Positions 1 through 10,600 of a DNA stretch of 64,000 nucleotides are shown one piece after another. Source of the DNA: Halichondria panicea (Eukaryota > Porifera > Demospongiae > Suberitida > Halichondriidae); assembly GCF_963675165.1 (NCBI RefSeq), contig NC_087380.1, forward strand, positions 2,037,803 to 2,101,802. The letters run 5' to 3'. Positions within the stretch are counted from its first letter, which is position 1; each line of letters opens with the position of its first letter. The translations under genes and the position numbers were made by a program. The notes under the pieces were generated by a model, which was given only the letters and a program-made list of their open reading frames with translations, was not told the origin of the DNA and did not search any database.

Positions 1-3000
1 CACACTTGTAACCATGGATACAGTCTCAATGGAAATGCTACTAGGACTTGTACTGCACTCGTGATCTGGACTGGATATGATCTAAGCTGTGAATGTGAGT
101 CTTTAACTTATAGCTTTGTATTTCGAACTAACGCTAAATTACCAACTATACTGTATATCGGGTTTCGAATGCAAGGTTAAGCGAATGCGAATGATACTGT
201 GTAAGACTGATTGCGTTTCTAACTGTTGCGAATTGCGTAGGAAATTTAGCATGCGCATACTCATTCTTTGCGTGTAATTTTGATTTCAAAAACTCGTAAT
301 TAGCAATCAAATTATATTATTATTATCTTCCAATATCAGCTTCAACAATACCGGAAAACACAACCCCCACACTACCGAGAACTTCAGTTTTCTCGGATTC
401 AGAGATTACAACATTCACGGAAATGGAAAAAATAGCCACCACGCAAACTACTCCTCCTCAACCCACCAGCTGCATTGACCTAGCGGAACTGCTTAATAGA
501 CTGATTATAATAATGTACAGTATGGACATTACAGGTAACATACCAGAAGGCACTGTGGCCACCTACAGCTGTTTGAATGGCTATTCTGTTTCTGGAGACA
601 CAACCAGGACTTGTGAACATGATGGAACCTGGAGTGGATCAGACCCAACTTGTGAAGGTTCTCTTGTAATTACTATTCTGTTCATTGGTGTCCCCCCACT
701 AGCCCGAAAAATGTCAATTTGTTCTAACTATATATAACCATAAATTTTAGCTTCCTGCCAAGACCTAGACCCACCTACCGACGGTACTATCAGCTACGAA
801 CCCAGTGAAACAGCAAGAATAATTGGAGCTGTTGCCATGTACAGCTGTAGTAATGGTTACCAGTTGTCCGGTGTGATGACAAGGACCTGTGAGGATGGTC
901 CCAGTGGAGGGGAGTGGACTGGATCAATCCCAAGTTGTAAAGGTATGAAAACGAATAGCGAAATTACTTTCATTTCTTATAATTATGTAGCCATCTGCCC
1001 TGCCCTACCTGCATTCACCAATGGAATGATCAGCTACAGTACATCGGGTACTGCCATACTAGAGGGAGATGTGGCTACACACACGTGTCATGAAGGTTAT
1101 CGACCATCTAGCGAGGTCAGTAGAAGTTGTCAGTCTGACAAAACTTGGAGTGACGAAGCTATTACTTGTCAAGGTAATGAATCAGTTCATGAAACAACGT
1201 ATCAACATAGCCTTTCACTGTACAAGTATAATAAATGCTCTTGGAGTGTCTCAGTACATAATTATCGTGTGTACACAACTTAATAATGTAATGGTATGTG
1301 CTTATTGTAGCCATCTGCGAAGTGCTCCTTCGGATAGGAAACGGTAACATTGCCTACAATCGTGATACCATGCACACTGATAACAGAGGGAGCCAATGTC
1401 ACGTACAGCTAGCTGTAGTATTGGTTACCAGTTGTCTGGTGTGATTCTTTTTTGTATGTATTCCAATCATGCAGCAATCTGTGATGATCTCACCCTCGCC
1501 CATGGAGTGATTAGCTATAGTCCATTTACTACTCCCATACTGGAGGGCACTGTGGCTACACACAGCTGTGATGAGGGATACGGACTGTCTCCTAACGTGA
1601 GAACAAGAACATGTCAGCCTGACAGGACGTGGAGTGGAGAAGACATCATTTGCCAATGTGAGAACTACCACCAGAAATGTTTTTCTAGTAATTTCATGCT
1701 CACAATCATTGAACATGCAGCTATCACATGTCCACCTCTCACTCACCCCCATGGCTCGGTACTCCACTTTTTTCCTGAACCACCATACCCCTTTGGGACA
1801 CAAGCACAATACTTGAGGATAGCTTGTCCTGAGGGTACACAGAGAAGAGGAGGAAATAATATAAGGAATTGTACTGGTGATGGTCATGGTACTGTGGGGG
1901 TGTGGAATGGAACTGCTCCCATTTGTGCAGGTATGTATTGCATCAATATATGCCATGTATGCTGTATATCTCAATTATAATCCAGGTCAACCTGTTTTTC
2001 TGTCACTTCAAGGAATATCGTATTCTACTAACAATAGTAACATTCTAGTGACAGGAATTGGAACCTCACAAGAGTCTTCCCTGAACTGTCACACTGACTC
2101 AACCACCTGCTGTAGGGATAGGGACAATCCACAAGGAGGTTCAGGAGAGTGGCTGTTTCCTAATGGAACAAGGATTACTGAAAATAGTATCGTTGGTGAT
2201 AGATTTTACTGGGTCAGAAACCTCCAAGCTGTCAGACTCTATCGTCGAGGTGATGTCCAGACTCCACTAGGAAGCTACTGTTGTAGAATACCTAATCGCC
2301 ATGGTAATGTTGTGAGTGTTTGTGCTAATCTTATAGGTGAGTTTACTGCCATTGAGTATATTATAATACACTGTTTTATGTGACAGACAACATTATTCGA
2401 TGTTCCTCTGACTCGGTGATGGCTCCCACTAATGGGATGGTCTCATACTCTAGTCCATCAGAAAGTAATAGTTACGTGTACGGAACAGTGGCAACCTTCT
2501 CCTGTTCCACTGGTTTTAGTCTTGATGTTACTTCAACTAGAACATGTGATACTGAACAGGGAACATTTAGTGGCACAACCCCATCTTGTATAGGTAATTA
2601 TAGAATACCATCATGTACTGTAATCACGCCATTACATACAAGCACAGGAATTACCTGCTCTACTGGCCCTGGTGATGTTACCAATGGAGTGATTGTTTAC
2701 TCCAGTGACACAACTCCACGTGCACCTTATAACTATGGAACCACAGCTACGTATCAATGTGACACTGGGTATGAGGTAACAAGTGGAAACAGTGAGAGGA
2801 CTTGTACTGGTGATGGTAGCAGTTCAGTGGGAGAGTGGAGTGGAACTACTGCAGCTGTTTGTTCAGGTACTAATAGCAGCGTATTATAATTAGTGTCTGC
2901 ATGTGTGTACTGTAATAGCTACACCGCACACACCCACATGCACACACATGTGTAGACATTGATGAATGCTCTGGTACTGCTCATGGCTGTGATCAGATCT

Positions 3001-5747
3001 GCACCAACACTCCTGGATCATACACTTGTGACTGCAACTCAGGATATCGACTTGCTGCTGGTGGAAGAGGATGTTAGTTCATATTTACCACTATACTTAT
3101 ATCAGGAACACTTACTTATTGCTCGAGTTTGGGGCCTCATATAGCTAGGTCCTCAGCATTTAACAGAAAAATCTCCATGTCCTGCATTGCTAATGTACAC
3201 AACAAAAGTATGTGGAGTGTTGACAGTAGCTTGAGTCAATCCTCCACTCACTGCATGAGCACTTGCTTGGATCGATTACAGTACATTGGAATGGAGACTT
3301 GGAAATCTGTTCATTTCCTCAGGACAATATATTTAATAGATAATCAATCTTTACACAGGTGATGATATTGATGAGTGTTATGAAATGTCCAACATCTGCC
3401 ACCAAGTGTGTACCAACACTGAGGGATCATTCACTTGTGAATGTGAGGCAGGATATGTGCTGGACACTGACAGAGCATCATGTTCTGGTATATTGGTTCT
3501 GCTATTTTTGTGTGTGTTTTCTAGTTGCATTCTTATAGGTATCACCTGCTCTGAATCTGCTGTCCACAGTGATATTGCTGGCAATGGGATGATTATCTAC
3601 TCCAGTGGCAGCACAACTCCACCCTTTGACTATGGAACAACAGCTACGTATCAATGCAACAACGGATATAGCATAGCGAGTGGAGACAGTGAGAGGACCT
3701 GTACTGGTGATGATAGGAGCACAGTGGGAGAGTGGAGTGGTGCTGCTCCTCAATGTTCACGTATGTTCTATTATTGCAATTGATCATGTCATATGATAAC
3801 GTACACACACACACAGCTGTGGACTGTGGGCTTCCTCCGTCTATTACCAATGGATCTCCTGGGATACCAACAACCACAACATTCACAGGGACAGTGACCT
3901 ACAGCTGTAATGATGACTATGCACTCTTTGGGATTGCTACAAGTACTTGTCAGGAAAATGCAACCTGGAGCAGACCACCAGAATGCAGAGGCATGCATGT
4001 CACATGCACATTCAATGTTTACATTTTAATAGCTGTACACTGAGTAAACATGCATAGTACACATGTAGTTTGCTGTTGTCTGTGAGCCTTTACAGAATAT
4101 TTTCAGTTTCTCTCAACTGATTGTACTTATTACAGCCAATGCAACTGCAATGGTCTGTACTGATCTGATGGATATAGTCAATGGACATATTTCTTACGAT
4201 ATGGAGACCATTGATAACAGACCAGTGGACACTGTGGCCACCTACACCTGTGTCACTCACTACACTCTCATGGGTCAGATCCAACGTGTGATGGTTGGTG
4301 GCTTTAATTAATTGTGTCGAGCATTATTGGAATGTTGTATTCCCCTGCAGCTATTATTGAGTGTTCTCCTGTACCGACCATTACCAATGGCATGATTTCC
4401 CTTTCTCCTGATGACATCCCTGACTATGACCTGGGAACTGAGGCAACCTACACTTGTGAGGCTGGGTTCTATCTTGAGGGTAGTGAGGTACGAGTGTGTA
4501 TGGATGATGATGGAATGGACACCATTGGAGTGTGGAGTGGTCAGCAGGCTAGCTGTGTTCGTAAGTTATCAGCGAAAGCGGTTAGCAATTTGACAATGTA
4601 TATTGTTTGTTTTGCCATGCAAGGGAATATTTTCCACTACACGTTAGCTGTAAGTACTGTACCTATACATCTCTGCGTGATAATATGTAATATTGATTGA
4701 AGGCTGGTCTTGTTTCCCCAGTCGTCCCCCCTCCTGTACGCTCAGTGTTGTTCCAACTCAGACTCACCAACATCAACAACTGTCCTGACTGGGTGGTGAG
4801 TGCTACTTACAACTAAAGCAAACTAAATAATTATTTCTCTCTCTACACAGGACCAGGATGGGAGGATAGAAGCTGTGATGAGCACGTTTGCTGCCAAGAT
4901 GGAGAGTCACTGTGGGTGTGGCTTCTCAAGCATGGTCATGACTGCCCCTCTCTTCCGCTGCTTCCCTGGGTCAAGCACAGCTGTCACATTCCGAGCCACT
5001 CTAACCGATTCCAGGCTCCTCACTCCCATACAGGACTGGATACAAACCAATGGATTCATTCCCATTCAGAATGTACTGATTGAGGTGGACAAGTCTTGTC
5101 CGGTGGAGATATCGAGCCTTGCAGACACAGAGTGCACCAATCAGCCTACAGCGGCAGGAAGCAGTGACATAACCGCTGTGGTCGGCGGAGTGGTGGGAGG
5201 AGTTGTAGGGGTGGTCATTGTCGTTGTGGTGGGAATTGTCATCATAGTGATTGCTGTACTGGTGTTCAAGAGCAGGAGAGAGAATTCGAAACTGGCCGTC
5301 CACAGAAGAACAAAGTGAGTCAATCAATTTATGTTACTCCACCGTCAAAAGATTCTGAATTCTACAATATATACTATTATACTATTTTGCATTCCTCCCC
5401 CTCCCTCTAGACCTGACCTACCACCAGTATCGCTAAAGGGTGTGGTTAATACTGGTGAGATACAATCATACGATATGATGGAAATGGGTCACGAATATGA
5501 GGAAGTGTCCAAGTTCCAACGAGCCGTTGATGGAGAGTATGAGATCATTGGAGCACCCTCACAGACAACTGGCTCAGATAGCAAGACTCCTATAAAGACT
5601 GAGTCATCACCACCCACTCCACCCACTCCACCCACACCACAACCCTCAGAAGTGACTAAAGCTCCCGGAAATGATATTGAGTTTACAGAGTGCGTTGCTT
5701 ACAGCACGACCACCCACAGTCGCCCCCCACAGCCTACAGGCTTATGA
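1..5747 (+). CDS. Gene A: CCP/Ig/EGF receptor with short tyrosine-motif tail (5' partial)
   Basis: Type I receptor whose start lies left of the window. Seventeen intact exons: 1-94, 340-657, 751-942, 991-1173, 1475-1657, 1721-1930, 1986-2336, 2387-2593, 2648-2866, 2956-3072, 3359-3487, 3539-3760, 3817-3990, 4351-4560, 4722-4795, 4851-5314, 5411-5747. Order: partial CCP, Thr/Pro linker plus CCP, four CCP, Ig-like module, two CCP, two EGF, three CCP, membrane-proximal cysteine domain, helix, tail. Ectodomain exons have multiples of three bases and phase 1-1, so each can be gained or lost without breaking the frame. Two extra CCP exons (1311-1453 and 4136-4293) are frameshifted and must be skipped for a full product. 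Surface location and ligand binding are inferred from the domains; the ligand is unknown. The gene could be a recently degraded copy. Confidence 0.78.
340..657 (+). CDS. Gene A exon: Ser/Thr/Pro linker plus CCP
   Basis: Opens after CAG in phase 1 with about 40 residues rich in Ser, Thr and Pro (a [10 protein letters not shown] stretch is typical of O-glycosylated stalks), then a CCP with the pattern SC, YSC, RTC, PTC and the W of the SGDGTW-type core. The donor (GTTCTC) is weaker than its neighbours'. No other gene in the window has such a linker between CCP modules. Confidence 0.7.
1311..1453 (+). pseudogene. Decayed CCP exon in gene A
   Basis: It follows a TTGTAG acceptor and starts like a CCP (AICEVLL). 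At about 1406-1413 the string AGCT is duplicated inside the codons for TYSC, shifting the frame into stops. The second half of the module and a proper donor are missing; the next intact exon begins at 1475. The exon was symmetric, so skipping it restores the frame. Confidence 0.7.
1986..2336 (+). CDS. Gene A exon: Ig-like V-type module with extra cysteines
   Basis: One 351-base phase 1-1 exon encodes an Ig-like fold: B-strand cysteine in LNCHTD, a CC pair in STTCC, a WLFPNG stretch, then GSYCC near the end and a last Cys in SVCANL. The hallmark G-x-Y-C is present as YCC. Paralogous exons lie at 9148-9513 (B), 23536-23886 (C) and 28680-29037 (D, broken). The extra cysteines suggest a second disulfide (inference). 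Confidence 0.75.
2956..3487 (+). CDS. Gene A exons: two calcium-binding EGF-like modules
   Basis: Exons 2956-3072 and 3359-3487, phase 1-1. Both start with DIDEC, the calcium-binding EGF signature, and carry the CxNTxGS(Y/F)xCxC core with the hydroxylation-type Asn and aromatic residue. The sixth cysteine of the first module is completed across the splice junction. The pair is matched in gene B at 11963-12079 and 13657-13788. The modules probably form a rigid Ca-bound spacer (family knowledge). Confidence 0.85.
3985..3996 (+). other. Non-canonical GC splice donor in gene A
   Basis: The CCP exon 3817-3990 ends GCAGAG and is followed by GCATGC, where paralogues at 15926, 29796, 41546 and 54625 continue with GTACA or GTATG. 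Splicing here would have to use a GC-AG intron or be lost. Confidence 0.55.
4136..4293 (+). pseudogene. Truncated, frameshifted CCP exon in gene A
   Basis: Closely related to gene E exon 42326-42526 but missing 43 bases between the codons for the third and fourth cysteines, so its length (158) is not a multiple of three. It would put the following exons out of frame. It was phase 1-1, so skipping preserves the frame. Confidence 0.7.
4722..5314 (+). CDS. Gene A exons: membrane-proximal Cys domain and membrane helix
   Basis: Exons 4722-4795 and 4851-5314 encode about 125 residues with conserved [34 protein letters not shown], a tryptophan in QDWI, VDKSC and ADTEC, then a long Val/Ile/Gly-rich helix and a basic stop-transfer (KSRRE). 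The same domain is in B (17071-17904) and E (43629-44216) and is absent from C and F. I do not recognise it as a named family; the length and the spot before the helix recall SEA-like stalk domains, but no cleavage motif is visible. Confidence 0.72.
5411..5747 (+). CDS. Gene A cytoplasmic tail with YDMM, YEEV and YEII motifs
   Basis: Last exon, about 112 residues, ending at TGA. Tyrosine motifs in order: YDMM (p85 SH2-type YxxM), YEEV, ten residues, YEII (ITAM-like spacing), later AYSTT. A run of TPP repeats gives PxxP sites. The same exon in B, C and E keeps these tyrosines while the proline segment varies in length. This is the signalling output of the short-tailed receptors (inference). 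Confidence 0.8.
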
Positions 5748-6067
5748 ACTATAACATGAAACTGCAAACTAGTTGACTGCTCTAGTAATTGATAGGATAA
5801 TGTACTTGTATATATTTGCATGGCTATTATATACATATTTATGCATGTTCAAAAGATATCTGGTCATTTATACGTTAAACGTTCTTGCATGGGTAATGTC
5901 ATCACCATGTACTTCGTTAATATGACGAGGTATCCTCATGTGTTATGTTTAGTAGCCATTCCCACCACTGTGTATATATCGACACATTGGTATCATGAGA
6001 CGATAGTTTTGCCGTTCAGTTGTGTGCTTAGAAGGAGTGGTTTGTGCTTGCTTTCAATATGATAATT

Positions 6068-6185
6068 ATAGAGTGCTATGAGTGTTTATTGTGAGCATTG
6101 CTTGTTGTGTTGCCTTGAGGCAATGATTTTGCACCTCTCAATAGCCTAGGGCTGTGATCAGATAGAACTCCAGCAAATGGTGCAT
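6068..6185. repeat. Conserved spacer block, copy 1
   Basis: Contains TTTATTGTGAGCATT, CAATAGCCTAGGGCTGTGAT and GCAAATGGTGCATGTTGCC. The block recurs at 6797-6915, 20263-20400, 26706-26860, 32980-33095, 48660-48800 and 63065-63260, in each case upstream of an SH2-N relic. Probably duplicated intron sequence of the ancestral unit. Confidence 0.65.
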
Positions 6186-6333
6186 GTTGCCTTAATTTCT
6201 CCATCCATCTGCTGATACTACCATGTAGATCTCATGTATATATAATTATATAGACTACCTGTATACTATATTGTGTTGTGCAATCATGTACTTTGTTTTG
6301 AATTCATAATTATAACCGCCCACCCCACCTCAG

Positions 6334-6441
6334 GAGGAGATGGTTATCGCTCACTGGCATGGTAAACCTTCCCTGGTTCAACCCAAGGATAATGTGGAGG
6401 AGTCTTCAACCACGCCTTGTTACACACACACCATCGACATT
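6334..6441 (+). pseudogene. SH2 N-half exon relic, copy 1a
   Basis: After a CCTCAG acceptor the sequence aligns with the intact-looking SH2-N exon at 20489-20608, but small deletions remove the SRDML region and shift the frame at the FLVRP segment. A GTAAGT donor remains. No SH2-C exon follows before the next block copy. Confidence 0.55.
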
Positions 6442-6796
6442 GTAAGTTAAAGGGGAGAGCAGTGCATTAATTGCATTGCTGTAGTGGCTGTGTCTATAGA
6501 GAGAGACCATTAGCTACATAAAAATTTATTGATCTATAAGTATGTATCTGTAATTGGTCAATAGAGCTTAAATTGGTACTGTACAGTTCTATGCCTTATA
6601 CTGCTTTGAAAATTTATGTGCCAATATGATATGATACAAAGTTTAAATGATTTTTCTTTGTGTCTAGTGCTCAAGAGTACTCTTATGCGTGTGGGTGCAT
6701 GCATGTACACTTTCGACAATTCAGACTTCCTGTTGTCATTAAAGTGAATACATGTACATGTAGATCTAATAGATCGACACTAGAATTACCATGTTG

Positions 6797-6915
6797 AGTG
6801 CTTTATTGTTATTGTGAGCATTTCCTGTTGTGTTGTCCCAAGGAAATGTGTGTGCACCTTTCAATAGCCTAGGGCTGTGATAGTTTAAGAACTCTAGCAA
6901 ATGGTGCATATGTTG
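6797..6915. repeat. Conserved spacer block, copy 2
   Basis: Second copy of the block, only about 730 bases after the first, which indicates a local duplication inside this spacer. Confidence 0.6.
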
Positions 6916-7043
6916 TCTTTGTTCCTCTGTGTTGTGAAGTTACGTTAGTGATAACATGAAGTGATTGTTAATGCTATTTTATTGTATTTTGGTACAATAA
7001 TGTGCCTTATTTTGAATTAAGTCACCCCCCCTTCCTCCCTCAG

Positions 7044-7135
7044 GAGAGGACATGCTCACTGGTAAACCCAACGGACCTTCCTGGTTTGACCCAAGGGTAA
7101 TGTAGAAGAGTCCTCAGCCATGCCTTGTCACACAC
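7044..7135 (+). pseudogene. SH2 N-half exon relic, copy 1b
   Basis: Starts after CCCTCAG with GAGAG and lacks the DGSR codons. Single-base losses near the GTFLVRP equivalent break the frame and TAG occurs at GTAATGTAG. No good donor follows. Confidence 0.55.
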
Positions 7136-7232
7136 ATGTGCATGCAGATTAATTTTGTTGCAGTACCTCTTGCATTCTAAATGAATTTTGCATCTGATTT
7201 TCGATCACTATTTTCAATTATCCCCCGTGCAG

Positions 7233-7371
7233 AGATGGAAGGTTCACCATTCGAATTTGACTCTCTGCTCAGTTTATTCTGTACTATGACACCAACACGA
7301 TGGAGAAACACAACCCTGAACTAGAGACAATGCTTAGATACCCTGCATTCCATGTGGACAGGGGCCGTTAG
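7233..7371 (+). pseudogene. SH2 C-half exon relic, copy 1b
   Basis: Acceptor GTGCAG followed by a copy of the SH2-C exon with about 50 bases lost after the first codons (the RIPVYRDP part is gone) and one base lost in the LVLYY region. The 3' end NTMEKHNPELETM to the terminal TAG is recognisable. Confidence 0.6.
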
Positions 7372-7450
7372 TAACTGAACTAGCAGCTGTACAGTATTGT
7401 GTGTGTATAGTGTAGGATTCTCTTTCTGTGTATGTGCTGTATGTATGTGG

Positions 7451-7512
7451 GTGCATGTACACTTTTGATGTGTGGAAGTTGCAATCACAATTTCAGGCTT
7501 CCTGTTGTCATC
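7451..7512 (+). promoter_or_regulatory. Conserved block upstream of gene B start
   Basis: A stretch with GTGCATGTAC, TGTGGAA and CAGGCTTCCTGTTGTCATC is repeated before the signal-peptide exons of genes B, C (21011-21075), D (27651-27706), E (35840-35904) and F (50151-50210). It may hold the 5' UTR or promoter, or may simply be duplicated spacer; no TATA box or other core element is clear. Confidence 0.3.
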
Positions 7513-7564
7513 AGATTTAAGTCAGTTTAACTTTAATTTGCCATTGGAGCATATGAGTTAAAGC

Positions 7565-7655
7565 ATGAAGAAGTTACAAGGTGACTGTGTCTTCTGGCTG
7601 GTCCTTCTGACTGGAGCTGCTCAGCTCTTACTAGTGTGTGGAGAGGGTTCACCTG
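7565..7655 (+). CDS. Gene B signal-peptide exon
   Basis: ATG in an AAGC context opens MKKLQGDC followed by a hydrophobic core ([14 protein letters not shown]). The exon ends in phase 1 before GTATGT. The start was chosen because the same ATG is conserved in genes C, D, E and F. This exon marks the beginning of each repeat unit of the cluster. Confidence 0.85.
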
Positions 7656-10600
7656 GTATGTATTTTCAACTTTCATCTACCAGCCTACTTGTCTCTGGGT
7701 TTCATAGTTAGACAGCCCAGGTTCATAAAACTGTATATGCGGATATCATTGCTCTAGTATGCATGGCTATCTGTACGTCAAGGTTCATGCATCTGGTGTT
7801 CGTAATTGCCCCGTGCATGTGCCGGATTTTTGGCATTGATCCTTTTTACAATCATGGTTGATTATTACCCACTCTTTGAGTTCGCTGTGACTCCTGCATG
7901 CAGCAAGTAATGCATAATAATTATAATGGGTGCATAAAAGCTATTGCTAATAGCTAGTAGCTTTATGTTATGTAGCTTTGACACCTCCACCGAGGCATCA
8001 GCACTCGCGGTGCTTTCATTTCTATAGCCGTACAGTGTCCAGAGTTACCATCCATCCTGAATGGATCAATAGAATATGTTGGAGATGCTCTGAGTACCAT
8101 GGCGACGTACATGTGCAACGATAGTTTCTACCTAAACGGAGACGATAACAGGAACTGCACTATTGGAGAAGCAGGAACTAGTATTGGGATGTGGACAGGC
8201 CAAGAACCACAATGTGTTCGTAAGTTGGTAATTTCATTGCTTATTAATACATGCAGACTTAATACAGCTATTGAGTGTCCTCCCCTTGAGCCAATTACCA
8301 ATGGAGTCGTCATCTACGCTCCCAACACCACACCTAACTATGATCTGGGCACTGTGGCTACTTACGCTTGTAACACTGGGTTTGTTCTGGACCTCTCCCT
8401 AGGGGTATCTGAGATGAGAACTTGTGTGGACGATAATGGACTGGATGCTATTGGAGTGTTTGATAGACAAGCACCAAGATGTATCTGTAAGTGAAATTAT
8501 TGTTCCTATTTGCTGCTCGTTGCTTGTGTTGGCTCACAGCATTGATTTTCCCATGCAGCCATTGAGTGTCCTCCTCTACCAGCTATTTTCAATGGATTCA
8601 TCACATACGCTCCCAACACCACATCTAACTATGATCTGGGCACTGTAGCCACTCATGCCTGTGACACTGAGTTTGTTCTGGACCTCTCCCTAGGGAGATC
8701 TGCGATGAGAACTTGTGTGGATGATGATGGACTAGACGCTATTGGAGTGTTTGATAGACAGGCTCCAAGATGTGTCCGTAAGTCTCTCTTGGTTGAAATT
8801 TACAATGCGAATCAGGTTCAGTCTTCCTTCCGAATTGTTTGACTTGCTGAACTTTCTATCATTAAATTAACTTGCCACATGCAGGTATCATTTGCCAACC
8901 TCTTTTACCTTACCCCTATGGTACGATAACCTATCATCACGAAACTCCACCTTACTCATACGGAACACAAGCAACGTACTCTGTCTCATGCCCTCCGGAA
9001 CTGGAGAGAAGCGGAGGAGATGATGTAAGGAATTGTACCGCTAATGGAAATAGTGCTGTGGGGGTGTGGTCTGGAGCTGCTCCCATCTGTGCAGGTTTGC
9101 AGTGTAAATATTGTGTGTACAAAGTTGAAACATGTTCTCTTGTATAGCTCGAGGAGTTTTCCTGTCATTTCATGGAACAACCTACACTACGAATAACAGT
9201 AATATTGTACTCACCAGGATTGAGACTACAAATGACACATCCTTGACTTTTCACACTGACTCAACCACCTGCTGTAGAGGTATTGACAATGGTGACTCAT
9301 CTTCATTTGTAGGTAATGGAGAGTGGCTGTTTCCTAATCGAACAAGTATTGTCCGGAGGAAGAGAGCACCTGGTAATGGGTTCTATTATACAAGGTTTCA
9401 TCAAGCTATCAGACTGTATCGTAATAATGATATCCAGACTCCACTGGGAACCTACTGCTGTAGAATACCTGACAGTGGTGGAGTGATAAGGACTATTTGT
9501 GCTAACCTTATTGGTGAGTGGTATATATATACATACATAAATTGTGCTTACTTGTTACTACTGCAGACAACACCATTCGATGTCCCTCTGACTCAGTGAT
9601 GGCTCCTATTAATGGGATGGTCTCATACTCTAGTCCAGTGGAAAATGGCAGTTATGTTTTTGGAACTGTGGCCACCTTTTCCTGCTCACCTGGTTTTGGT
9701 CTTGATGGTACCTCAACTAGAACATGTGAGACTGAACAGGGAACATTTAGTGGCACAACCCCATCTTGTATAGGTGAGAAAATAATTATCGTCTCTGTAT
9801 ACTGTGGCATAATTATAATTTACATAAACTTGTAGCAATTATCTGCTCTGCTCTGCCCGGTATTGTGAATGGGATGATTATCTACTTTGGTAACACAACT
9901 GAGCCTTATGACTATAGAACAACAGTTAGGTATCAGTGCCATAAAGGGTATGCAGTAAAAAGAGGAGACAGTGAGAGGACCTGTACTAATACTGATGATG
10001 GTAGGAGTTCAGAGGGACAATGGAGTGGAACTGCTGCAGTTTGTTCTGGTATTTACAGAATAAACAAATTTTTAACCTTTCATTTCATATTTTCGCTAGC
10101 TCTCTGTGATGACATCACCCTCACCAATGGATGGGTGACCTATGACCCAACCGCTTCTTCAAGATTGGAAGGAACTACGGCCACTCACAACTGTAATAGT
10201 AGTTATGTTCTCTCTGGTGAACGTGAGAGAATATGTCAGTCGGACAGAACGTGGAGTGGAGAAATTGTTACATGCAACGGTATAAAATAAATGTGTAATA
10301 ATTGTCTTTATTTTTTCGAACAGCCACCATCTGTCCACCTCTTGCTGACTCTCCCTATGGCTCACTATTCTACTCTCCAAATAAATCCCCATACTTATAT
10401 GGAACACAAGCGACGTACACTATCACATGCCCTCCTGGACAGAATAGGAGTAGAGGAAATGATGTAAGGATTTGTGTGGGTGATGGACGTAGTACCGTGG
10501 GGGCGTGGACTGGAACTGCTCCTATCTGTGCAGGTTTGCAATGCACCATGAGTGTATAAGATATCCCACTTGCAATAAAAACCTAAATTATTACTAGTAC

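Larger units (their letters stand above)
5748..7564. other. Spacer A-B: UTR-like sequence and two sets of SH2 relics
   Basis: No intact gene. The first 300 bases match the sequence after the gene E tail (44622-44940), so they are a duplicated 3' flank. Then come a conserved block at 6068-6185, a degenerate SH2-N exon (6334-6441), the block again (6797-6915), a second SH2-N relic (7044-7135) and an SH2-C relic (7233-7371). Frames 5820-6062 on the + strand show no domain. Confidence 0.6.

Noticed and set aside
1399-1974. 191-residue minus-strand open frame
   Set aside because: It is antisense to CCP exons of gene A and its intron; composition follows the coding strand and no domain is seen.
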